Source of the DNA: Bifidobacterium sp.
Lineage (GTDB): Bacteria > Actinomycetota > Actinomycetes > Actinomycetales > Bifidobacteriaceae
DNA length: 8,693 bases
Assembly (NCBI GenBank): GCA_022739095.1
Contig: JAIJEI010000076.1
Span: 1 to 8,693 of the forward strand
Direction: 5' to 3'
Position numbers and translations under genes: made by a program
In this document: piece by piece, positions 1-6,803 of the stretch
Layout: the number at the start of each line of letters is the position of its first letter
Numbering within the stretch: position 1 is the stretch's first letter
Notes under the pieces: model-generated
Database searches by the model: none
What the model was told of the DNA's origin: nothing
The model's input: only the letters and a program-made list of their open reading frames with translations

Positions 1-1517
<1,517 letters not shown>

Positions 1518-1583
1518 GATCACTCCTTCTATTGGTTATTGTTCAGTCAAGTCTTTGCTTGTGTGTGGTGTTGGACGGATTGG

Positions 1584-1603
1584 CTCGGCCGGTCAGGCCG
1601 GAG
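1584..1603 (-). other. Hairpin across the atpH stop codon
   Basis: CTCGGCC and the complementary GGCCgGAG (one bulged base) enclose a five-base loop that contains the atpH stop codon. On the transcript it lies just after the end of atpH and about 66 nt before atpA. No U-run follows it, so it is not a classical terminator. It could protect an mRNA end or tune translation between the two genes, but this is inference and short GC-rich dyads are common in such genomes. Confidence 0.35.
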
Positions 1604-2429
1604 TCGCCTCCGTCTGCACCTTGCGATGCAGGTTCTGCAGCTGTGCGACCACGGTGTTGTCCGTGACTTCGTCGCCCACCTGAATGCGCATACCACCCAG
1701 TACGGTCGGATCAACCACCGAGTTGATATGCACCTGGCGGCCCACCTTGGCGGAGTAGACCTCGACCAGTCGCTTGATCTGCTCCTTCTTCAGCGGGGTG
1801 GCGGTGGTCACGGTGACCATCGACTCGCCCATGTGGCGGGAGAACTTGTTGATCAGCCACTGGATGGTCTCCAAGTAGCGGCGGCGGCGCAGGTTGCAGG
1901 TGGCGTGTTCGGCGAGCCTCATGGTGACCTTGTTCAGGGTCTTGCCAGAGAACACCTCACGGAACAGCTTCACACGGGCCTCACTGGTGGCCTGGTAGTC
2001 GTACAGCTTGGCGCGTACGACCGGCAGGTTCAGCAGTGCGGAATGCAGCTCGGACAGCTCGATGGATACCTGCAGCGTGGTGTCAGTGGCGTCCGCGTAG
2101 TACATCATGGCGTCCACGCCGAAGTCTTCCACCGCGTTGGCGATGTCGCGCGCACGGCTCCAACGGCGGGAGACCAAGTCAGTCATGATCTCCATGGTCA
2201 TCGGATGCGCGTTGTCACCGAGCAGTTCCTTCAGGACGGCCACCTTGTCGGCAACCGGGCGGGACGGGTCGGTCAGTGCGCGCTCCAGCTGAATGCTGTC
2301 ATCGAGTACCTTGGTGACCGTGAACAGTTCGTTGCCGATCCGCCACGCGTCCTCACGGGTGTCGCGCAGTTTCGGGGCCAGCGAATCACGCGACTTGCGG
2401 TCTGCAATACGTGATGCCTCTCCTCGCAT
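1593..2429 (-). CDS. atpH: F1Fo ATP synthase subunit delta, long actinobacterial form
   Basis: Delta is the peripheral-stalk cap that joins the top of the alpha/beta hexamer to the b subunits. The start is ATG at 2429, because GGGAGG lies five bases before it; an in-frame GTG at 2435 overlaps that ribosome-binding site and is unlikely. The product is 278 residues against about 180 in E. coli. The C-terminal signature is at about 241-267 (PTVLGGMRIQVGDEVTDNTV). Residues about 34-104 and about 128-198 both resemble the helical N-terminal delta unit, with a short-loss/helix/LLGD-or-VFSG/RR pattern in each. The extra length therefore looks like an internal duplication, as is known for mycobacterial delta. 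There is no fused b domain here, because atpF is separate. It follows atpF by 34 nt. Confidence 0.95.
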   Translation of the reverse strand: MRGEASRIADRKSRDSLAPKLRDTREDAWRIGNELFTVTKVLDDSIQLERALTDPSRPVADKVAVLKELLGDNAHPMTMEIMTDLVSRRWSRARDIANAVEDFGVDAMMYYADATDTTLQVSIELSELHSALLNLPVVRAKLYDYQATSEARVKLFREVFSGKTLNKVTMRLAEHATCNLRRRRYLETIQWLINKFSRHMGESMVTVTTATPLKKEQIKRLVEVYSAKVGRQVHINSVVDPTVLGGMRIQVGDEVTDNTVVAQLQNLHRKVQTEATPA

Positions 2430-2463
2430 GGTCACCTCCCTTTCTGGTTACGGATGGTCACGG

Positions 2464-2982
2464 TCACTTCTTGACGCCCAGGTCGTCGATCATCGAATCG
2501 ATCATCGAGGACTGCACGTCGCTGTCTTCCAGCTTAGCACCGAGGATCTTGCCGGCCAGGGCGGTGGCAAGTGCGCCGACCTCGCCCTTGAGCGAGACGA
2601 TGGCCTGCTGGTGCTGGGATTCGATCGAGCGCTGTGCGGATGCGGTGATCTGGGCCGCATCGGACTCGGCTCGGGAACGGGCGTCGGCGATGATGTGGGA
2701 CGCTTCCGCACGGGCGTCGTCGCGAATCTTGGCGGCGTCCACACGGGCGGTGCTCAGCTGGGCCTCATACTTGGCCTTGGCCTCGTCGGCATCCTTCTTA
2801 GCCTGCTCCGCCTTGGAGATGTTGCCCTGAATCTTGGCGGCGCGCTCGTCGAAGATCGCATTGAACTTCGGCATGAAGAACTTGTAGAAGAACACCGCAA
2901 CGATGACAAGAATGATCAGCGACCATACGATGTCATAAACCTCAGGAATGAACAGGTCAATCCCGCTTGCTGCTTGTGTCAT
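2464..2982 (-). CDS. atpF: F1Fo ATP synthase subunit b
   Basis: Membrane-anchored peripheral stalk subunit that holds the F1 head against rotation. ATG at 2982 follows AAGGAGG at a good distance; the TTG immediately before it is in frame but too close to that site. The product is 172 residues. One membrane helix spans about 15-37 (IVWSLIILVIVAVFFYKFF). A long charged, alanine-rich coiled coil runs from about 45 to 125 (ERAAKIQGNISKAEQAKKDA and onwards). The C-terminal part, about 130-172, would contact delta. Length and layout are ordinary for a b subunit. It lies 54 nt after atpE and 34 nt before atpH, which is consistent with one operon. Confidence 0.96.
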   Translation of the reverse strand: MTQAASGIDLFIPEVYDIVWSLIILVIVAVFFYKFFMPKFNAIFDERAAKIQGNISKAEQAKKDADEAKAKYEAQLSTARVDAAKIRDDARAEASHIIADARSRAESDAAQITASAQRSIESQHQQAIVSLKGEVGALATALAGKILGAKLEDSDVQSSMIDSMIDDLGVKK

Positions 2983-3036
2983 CAAGCCCTCCTTTCAGTG
3001 ATGGACATAATCGGTTTTCGTCTGTTGATTTGTAAA

Positions 3037-3264
3037 TTAGAGAATCAGGGCAGCGACGAAGCCAATCAGTGCCAGCACCTCAATCAGAGCCAGACCGATG
3101 AACATGATGGTCCGGATCTTGCCGGACATCTCAGGCTGACGAGCGGTGGATTCCATGGCCTTGCCGAAGAGGATGCCCAGACCAATGCCAGGGCCCAGAG
3201 CACCAAGGCCATAACCGATGACGGACACGTTTCCGGCGACCTCTGCGAGGGTGATGATATCCAT
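3037..3264 (-). CDS. atpE: F1Fo ATP synthase subunit c (proteolipid)
   Basis: Forms the membrane rotor ring that carries protons. The 75-residue product is a two-helix hairpin. Helix 1 contains the glycine-rich packing run (GYGLGALGPGIGLGILFG, about 17-34). The polar loop RQP is at 42-44. Helix 2 contains the proton-carrying carboxylate E62 within GLALIEVLALIGF. The ring residues visible here suit a proton rather than a sodium enzyme, although this cannot be settled by eye. AAAGGAAA lies just before the ATG. The 97-nt gap upstream contains an AU-rich stretch and a C8 tract in the mRNA sense (see findings), which may help the high translation needed for a multi-copy subunit. Confidence 0.97.
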   Translation of the reverse strand: MDIITLAEVAGNVSVIGYGLGALGPGIGLGILFGKAMESTARQPEMSGKIRTIMFIGLALIEVLALIGFVAALIL

Positions 3265-3361
3265 TGTGTTTCCTTTCTAGCGTACTTGGTGACGTTATAA
3301 ATCTTATTTCGTTCGGTCCTGCCTACCTAGGCGAGGCCGGGTTCCGAGGGGGGGGTGAACC

Positions 3362-4171
3362 TCACTCCTCCGGGAAGCTTAGGTTGATGTACACGGTGGA
3401 AAGAATGGCGAAGACGTAAGCCTGCAGGAAGGCGACGAACGCCTCGAAGCACGTCATGGCGAAGCCACCGGCGAACCACAGTGCACCCACCGGGATGCCC
3501 TGCAGCTTGTTGGCCCCGTCGATGATCCAGTACTGTGCGAAAGCCAGGCAGGTAGCGACCATAAGGTGGCCGGAAACCATATTGGCGAACAGACGGATGG
3601 TCAAGGAGGCCGGGCGGATGATCAGCAGCTCAAGGATGTTGATAGGCGTCAGCAGGATATAGACCGGCCACGGCACACCAGGGGTGAACAGCTCGTGACG
3701 CAGATAATGGCCGAGGCCCTGCGAACGCGCAGCGGCAATCCAGTACTGGACCAAGGTCCACAGAGCGAATACCAGAGGCATGACCACCGTAGCAGTGGCC
3801 GCCATGTTCATACCGGGAACGATGCCGCACAGGTTGAAGATGAAAATCGTGAAGAAGATGGTAGTAATCATCGGCACGTAGCGTTTGCCGCGAACCTCGC
3901 CCATCACGTCATAGACGACCTTGTCACGCACGAAGTCAAGACCGTATTCCACCACGCCCTGCCAACGGCCGGGGATGAGCTTGGCGTGCTTGGCGGTGAG
4001 GCCAAGTACCACCAGCAATACGACGGTGGCCACGATGCGGATCAAAATAATGCGGTTGATGGCAAACGGAGTGCCCTGGAACAGGATCTCCGGGGGTAGG
4101 AAGTCGTTGACCGAGGGCAGATGAGCGCCCTCGTCCGCCAACAGCAATCCTGCGCCGAACGAACCGACCAT
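3362..4171 (-). CDS. atpB: F1Fo ATP synthase subunit a
   Basis: Membrane stator subunit that provides the two proton half-channels next to the c-ring. I choose ATG at 4171 because AGGAGG (4179-4184) sits seven bases before it; an in-frame GTG at 4177 would be only one base from that site. The product is 269 residues with several hydrophobic helices. The essential arginine is R193 in RLFANMVSGH (193-202). The last helix carries FLQAYVFAILSTVYINL, with Q250 matching the conserved glutamine. It is the first gene of the operon in this window; no atpI-like gene precedes it. The stop is TGA at 3362-3364. Confidence 0.97.
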   Translation of the reverse strand: MVGSFGAGLLLADEGAHLPSVNDFLPPEILFQGTPFAINRIILIRIVATVVLLVVLGLTAKHAKLIPGRWQGVVEYGLDFVRDKVVYDVMGEVRGKRYVPMITTIFFTIFIFNLCGIVPGMNMAATATVVMPLVFALWTLVQYWIAAARSQGLGHYLRHELFTPGVPWPVYILLTPINILELLIIRPASLTIRLFANMVSGHLMVATCLAFAQYWIIDGANKLQGIPVGALWFAGGFAMTCFEAFVAFLQAYVFAILSTVYINLSFPEE

Positions 4172-4208
4172 ATTCACGCCTCCTGCTTCTTCAATGTCAG
4201 GTGTCAGT

Positions 4209-4304
4209 TTAAACCCACCGGGCGGGCGAATGTGACGGACTCGTTACTTTCGTCTCCTCGGTGTGGAACCTGCCGGGCACGGACATGGAGTCTGCGCTGG
4301 GCAT
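4209..4304 (-). CDS. Possible 31-codon leader reading frame upstream of atpB
   Basis: An ATG at 4304 opens a frame of 31 codons ending in TAA at 4209-4211, inside the untranslated leader of the atp transcript. GGAG lies four bases before the ATG, which is close for a ribosome-binding site. The peptide (start MPSADSMSVPGRFHTEETK) has no hydrophobic or recognisable motif. It could be a regulatory leader peptide or chance; chance is quite possible at this length. It ends 38 nt before the atpB start. Confidence 0.2.
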   Translation of the reverse strand: MPSADSMSVPGRFHTEETKVTSPSHSPARWV

Positions 4305-4317
4305 TCGGCTCCGAATG
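4302..4317. promoter_or_regulatory. 16-bp dyad just after the atp transcription start
   Basis: CATTCGG CT CCGAATG is a perfect seven-base inverted repeat around a two-base centre. Given the promoter at 4329-4357, transcription should start near 4322, so the dyad covers about +5 to +21. That is a typical place for a repressor operator. No regulator gene lies nearby. The two-base centre is too tight for an RNA hairpin with the full arms, so a DNA site is more likely. Confidence 0.4.
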
Positions 4318-4328
4318 ACTGAAGAGTG

Positions 4329-4357
4329 ATTATTTGCCTGCGTCTAGACAATGTCAA
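4329..4357 (-). promoter_or_regulatory. Strong sigma-70-type promoter of the atp operon
   Basis: On the minus strand TTGACA (4352-4357) is a perfect -35 box, followed by a spacer of exactly 17 bases and AATAAT (4329-4334), one mismatch from TATAAT. Transcription would start near 4322, leaving a leader of about 150 nt before atpB. Such a close match in a GC-rich genome is unlikely to be chance, and it fits a constitutively needed operon. Confidence 0.85.
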
Positions 4358-4464
4358 TACTACACCGGCGCGTCTTCCGGAATCGGCGGCGGCGCAAGGT
4401 TTTTCGGATGTTTCGCAAGTGTTGTGCGCTATTGGTCACAATGTGCGGATGTGTGGCATTTGCG

Positions 4465-5499
4465 CTACCCTCCGATCACCCCGTATCCGTCGTGGGCGAA
4501 CGGCTTGAAATCATCCTGGCGCGGCCCGCCCGGCTCATGCCGAATCGAACGATCAGTACCGAGCTTCTTCTCAGCCCTGAGCTGCGGCACCTCGGTCAGG
4601 TCGTACGGCGTGGTCTGATACACCCAGTTGAGCCAGTTGCGCCACAGCAGGTTGGCGTGGGCGCGCCACGCGAACAGCGGCTCCGACTGCGGGTCGTCAT
4701 GCGGGAAGTAGTTCTTCGGGAAGGGCACGTTGGTCATGCCCTTGGCCATATCGCGCTCGTATTCCTCGGCGAGCGTGTACTTGCCGTACTCCCAATGGCC
4801 GAGCGCGAACACTTCGGAGAAGTCACGTGTGGCGATCAGGCCCGGGCCGGACTGCGGCCCCCAAGTCAAGATCTGAAGGTCATGGTTGGCACGTACCTCG
4901 TTTTCGTTCACGCCGGCGAGGCGGGAGTGCGGCTGCAAATCAATCTCGTCGAAGCCGTTGGTCAGGAAGCAGTATTCGTCCTGCAGGTACTGCGGGAATA
5001 CGCCGAAAATCTTCTCGGGGTAATCCACCTTGTGGATGCCGTAGCGGTAGTACAGTGCGCCCATCGCGCCCCAGCACAGGTACATGGTGGAGAACACGTG
5101 GGTGGAGGCCCAGTCGAGAATCGTCTTGAACTCGTCCCAGTAGTCCACATCCTCGAATGGCATGTGCTCTACGGGCGCGCCGGTGACCACGAAACCGTCG
5201 TAATAGTTGTCTTTGAACGCATCGAGGTTTTCGTAGAACTTGACGAGATGATCGGCGGAAACGTGCGTGGCCTCATGCGTGGAGATCTTCATGAAGTCGA
5301 TTTCGACCTGCAGCGGCGATTTGGAGATCAGCCTCAGCAGCTGCGTTTCAGTCTCGATTTTCTTAGGCATCAAGTTCAGGATCACCAGTTTGAGCGGGCG
5401 GACACGCTGACGCTCCGCCTCGGGCTTCTCCAGAGCGAAGATGCGCTCCGAATCGAGGATATCTCTGGCCGGCAGGCCACTGGGGATCTTGATAGGCAT
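4465..5499 (-). CDS. metA: Homoserine O-acetyltransferase of the MetA family
   Basis: Transfers an acyl group from acyl-CoA to homoserine, the first committed step of methionine synthesis, in the cytoplasm. The 344-residue product has the MetA glutamine-amidotransferase-like fold landmarks: VILNLMPKKIETETQLLRLI (39-58), the catalytic cysteine C142 in LCWGAMGALYYR, and H235 with E237 in FALGHWEYGKYTLAEEYERD. Residue 111 is glutamate (TGAPVEHMPFEDV). In characterised MetA enzymes Glu at this position goes with acetyl-CoA and Gly with succinyl-CoA, so many annotations as succinyltransferase would be wrong for it. The start ATG has no good Shine-Dalgarno, but CATAAT lies six bases before it, which suggests a leaderless mRNA. 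It is 293 nt upstream of atpB on the same strand but is separated from it by the atp promoter. Confidence 0.95.
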   Translation of the reverse strand: MPIKIPSGLPARDILDSERIFALEKPEAERQRVRPLKLVILNLMPKKIETETQLLRLISKSPLQVEIDFMKISTHEATHVSADHLVKFYENLDAFKDNYYDGFVVTGAPVEHMPFEDVDYWDEFKTILDWASTHVFSTMYLCWGAMGALYYRYGIHKVDYPEKIFGVFPQYLQDEYCFLTNGFDEIDLQPHSRLAGVNENEVRANHDLQILTWGPQSGPGLIATRDFSEVFALGHWEYGKYTLAEEYERDMAKGMTNVPFPKNYFPHDDPQSEPLFAWRAHANLLWRNWLNWVYQTTPYDLTEVPQLRAEKKLGTDRSIRHEPGGPRQDDFKPFAHDGYGVIGG

Positions 5500-5505
5500 G
5501 TTCCC

Positions 5506-5511
5506 ATTATG
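5506..5511 (-). promoter_or_regulatory. Candidate -10 box of metA giving a leaderless mRNA
   Basis: CATAAT (one mismatch from TATAAT) ends six bases before the metA ATG, so transcription would begin at or next to the A of the start codon. The -35 position holds TGAACC, a poor match. No convincing ribosome-binding site is present. Leaderless mRNAs are common in actinobacteria, which makes this reading reasonable but not certain. Confidence 0.4.
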
Positions 5512-5523
5512 TCAATATTCGGG

Positions 5524-5569
5524 ATAACGGTTCAGGGCATTCCTATAACGGCCATTTATGGCGCGTTAT
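5524..5569. promoter_or_regulatory. ATAACG repeat cluster and dyad upstream of metA
   Basis: ATAACGG occurs at 5524-5530 and again at 5545-5551, 21 bp apart, which is two helical turns. The second copy is also the left arm of an inverted repeat: ATAACGGCCA, loop TTTA, then TGGCgCGTTAT, ten base pairs with one bulged G (5545-5569). All copies lie within 70 bp upstream of metA, at and above the -35 region, so they could be the site for a methionine-pathway regulator. No known consensus is claimed. Confidence 0.4.
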
Positions 5570-5658
5570 CACCCCGACTCCGGCTCCGCCCCAAACCCCT
5601 CGTTGCGTGAGCCGATTCACGTTTTAAAACCGCGGGAAGATGACGCGACACGCCGATG

Positions 5659-5686
5659 TTGACTTTCTGGAATCTGCACCTATTGT
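5659..5686 (+). promoter_or_regulatory. Promoter of the initiator tRNA gene
   Basis: TTGACT (5659-5664) and TATTGT (5681-5686) are separated by 16 bases. Transcription would start near 5693, about 22 nt before the mature tRNA. The fit to consensus is good at -35 and moderate at -10, and the placement suits a tRNA precursor with a short 5' leader. Confidence 0.6.
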
Positions 5687-5714
5687 AGATCGAGCTGTCT
5701 GAGAGACAAGCCGA

Positions 5715-5788
5715 CGCGGGGTGGAGCAGCTCGGTAGCTCGCTGGGCTCATAACCCAGAGGTCCATGGTTCAAATCCATGCCCCGCTA
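5715..5788 (+). tRNA. Initiator tRNA-fMet, anticodon CAT
   Basis: Starts translation by carrying formyl-methionine. The 74-base gene folds as a full cloverleaf: acceptor arm from CGCGGGG, D arm GAGC/GCTC, anticodon loop CTCATAA, and T arm CATGG/CCATG with TTCAAAT. Two marks show it is an initiator and not an elongator: position 1 (C) does not pair with position 72 (T), and the anticodon stem carries three stacked G:C pairs (CTGGG/CCCAG). The C1-U72 form is the one seen in actinobacteria. CCA is not encoded. A truncated phage integrase lies directly downstream, so the 3' half is a likely attachment core. Confidence 0.96.
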
Positions 5789-5798
5789 CTGCGGGCGG

Positions 5799-5833
5799 AG
5801 GCCGTCACGATTATTCGTGTCGGCCTTTCGTTT
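5799..5833 (+). terminator. Terminator of the tRNA-fMet transcript
   Basis: AGGCCG, a T-T mismatch, then CACGA, loop TTAT, TCGTG, and CGGCCT form an eleven-pair stem, followed by the T-rich TTTCGTTT. It lies 10 nt after the tRNA. If phage integration took place in the tRNA, this terminator may be phage-borne or restored host sequence. Confidence 0.8.
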
Positions 5834-5876
5834 ATCCGCCGCCGTGCCCTACGGGGCCGCATATCCGATCGGGGCG

Positions 5877-6096
5877 ATGATGTCCTGTGAAAAAACAACA
5901 CCAAGCCCGCTTTGGGCAGCATCAATCAACCTATGGCTCGACTCCCTCAAGGCGGCGGGCTACTCCCCCAACACGATCGGCACGCGCCGATGCCAGATGT
6001 CCGCACTGTCGAGGGCGCTTGAGGGCGACCCCAGGGACATGGAGGGCGACGACCCGCTCGCGCGCCGCTGTGGAAGCCACGCGCCTCGCCGCCTAG
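5877..6096 (+). pseudogene. Tyrosine recombinase (phage integrase) remnant
   Basis: From ATG at 5877 (or the adjacent ATG at 5880) about 62 codons read as the N-terminal core-binding domain of a tyrosine integrase: WAASINLWLDSLKAAGYSPN, then TIGTRRCQMSALSRALEGDP. Sequence likeness stops after about residue 62, near position 6062. The catalytic domain with its R-H-R-Y residues is missing. In another frame the sequence continues to TAG at 6094-6096 with a tail AAVEATRLAA that would suit an integrase C-terminus. An out-of-frame internal deletion joining the two ends is therefore the simplest reading. The start has no strong ribosome-binding site. Typical length would be 350-400 residues, so it cannot be active. 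Confidence 0.7.
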
Positions 6097-6124
6097 GAGG
6101 ATCACGATGCTCCGTTTCCCCGAC

Positions 6125-6160
6125 TTGATTGTGGTACTAAATTATGGTACCATAATAAGT
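6125..6160 (+). promoter_or_regulatory. Promoter and palindromic operator of the toxin-antitoxin module
   Basis: TTGATT (6125-6130) and TACCAT (6148-6153) are spaced by 17 bases, which puts the transcription start at about 6160-6161, on the A of the toxin ATG. A perfect 16-bp palindrome, ATTATGGTACCATAAT (6141-6156), covers the -10 box. An additional TGGTAC half-site lies 13 bp upstream at 6132-6137. This AT-rich island in GC-rich DNA is what an autoregulated ribbon-helix-helix antitoxin would bind. Confidence 0.65.
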
Positions 6161-6409
6161 ATGATCGAATGCGAAGCGTCAGCCTTCAAACACTGGCTCA
6201 CGCAACCACAGATCGACTACATATTCCGGCATCCGGTGGCCGTGTTCGAGGTGCAGTCGAGACACGCCGGCGACAGGGTCATGGCGATCATCGGATACCC
6301 GGACGAGTTCAGGGAACGCCCCGTGGAGCTGCTGGTATCCCAGCGCACCCGCAAGGTGTTCCACGCGATGGACTGCCGCCGCGAATGGCTCTACAAGTTC
6401 GACGACTAA
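6161..6409 (+). CDS. Putative toxin of a toxin-first two-gene module
   Basis: The 82-residue product starts MIECEASAFKHWLTQPQIDY and has a small alpha-then-beta pattern: helix QPQIDYIFRHP, then strands VAVFEVQS, RVMAIIGYP, PVELLVSQ and KVFHAM. Size, order (toxin before antitoxin) and the IIG strand recall BrnT-like RelE-superfamily RNases, but the match is weak and I cannot name the family. I prefer ATG 6161 because the promoter and palindrome lie immediately before it. That start has no ribosome-binding site, so it would be leaderless. An in-frame ATG at 6107 with a strong AGGAGG six bases upstream would add 18 residues and place the operator inside the gene; it overlaps the dead integrase end. 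The antitoxin follows after 19 nt. Confidence 0.6.
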   Translation: MIECEASAFKHWLTQPQIDYIFRHPVAVFEVQSRHAGDRVMAIIGYPDEFRERPVELLVSQRTRKVFHAMDCRREWLYKFDD

Positions 6410-6428
6410 AAACACCAAGGAGGACATC

Positions 6429-6740
6429 ATGAACAACGAAACAGACTGGGACGAGCTCTCGGACGAATACACCGAGCACACCCCCGCCATCATCGGCGAG
6501 ACCATCCGCCCGCAAAGGGCGATCACGATGGATGACATCGACGACATCTTCGCCGGCCGCCCCCTCGCCGACCAGCCCCGCCGGAAGGCCGACGTGCTCT
6601 ACAAGGCATACCTCACGCCCGACATGGACGCACAGGTGCGGGCACAGGCCGAACGAGAGCACATCGGCAAGAGCGCTCTGATCCGCAAGGCACTGGCCGC
6701 ATACCTGACCGCCAATCAGGCACAGCCAGCGATGGCCTGA
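6429..6740 (+). CDS. Ribbon-helix-helix antitoxin
   Basis: The 103-residue product has an acidic N-terminal half (NNETDWDELSDEYTEHTPA, later MDDIDDIFAG) that could wrap the toxin. A C-terminal ribbon-helix-helix DNA-binding unit lies at about 60-95: strand LYKAYLTP, helix DMDAQVRAQAEREH, turn IGKS, helix ALIRKALAAYLTANQ. The domain order, toxin-binding and DNA-binding halves on one chain, is usual for type II antitoxins. AAGGAGG lies five bases before the ATG. It is cotranscribed with the toxin and very probably represses the palindrome at 6141-6156. The pair is followed by a strong terminator. Confidence 0.7.
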   Translation: MNNETDWDELSDEYTEHTPAIIGETIRPQRAITMDDIDDIFAGRPLADQPRRKADVLYKAYLTPDMDAQVRAQAEREHIGKSALIRKALAAYLTANQAQPAMA

Positions 6741-6753
6741 CCCATATACGACG

Positions 6754-6803
6754 AAAAGCCCCCGAACCTGCCGCGTGATGCGGTTTGGTTCGGGGGCTTC
6801 TTG
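6754..6803. terminator. Bidirectional terminator between antitoxin and holin
   Basis: A 13-base-pair perfect stem, AAGCCCCCGAACC (6756-6768) with GGTTCGGGGGCTT (6787-6799), encloses a smaller CCGC/GCGG hairpin at 6771-6783. A-rich sequence on the left and T-rich on the right allow it to work in both directions. It sits between convergent genes: the antitoxin on plus and the holin on minus. Confidence 0.85.

Noticed and set aside
2293..3300. A 335-codon plus-strand frame over atpF and atpE.
   Set aside because: Antisense shadow of conserved genes, with no ribosome-binding site or recognisable motif.
3566..4099. A 177-codon plus-strand frame over atpB.
   Set aside because: Antisense to a membrane protein; rich in His, Gln and Asp as a mirror of hydrophobic codons.
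4358..4464. Search for a metA terminator.
   Set aside because: Several short dyads such as CACATTGTG occur, but none is followed by a T-run on the minus strand, so no terminator is called.
4351..5610. A 419-codon plus-strand frame over metA.
   Set aside because: Complementary to the conserved metA frame, and its composition is that of a shadow.
5500..5714. Possible SAM or other methionine riboswitch before metA.
   Set aside because: The likely transcription start at the ATG leaves no room for one, and no riboswitch core is recognisable.
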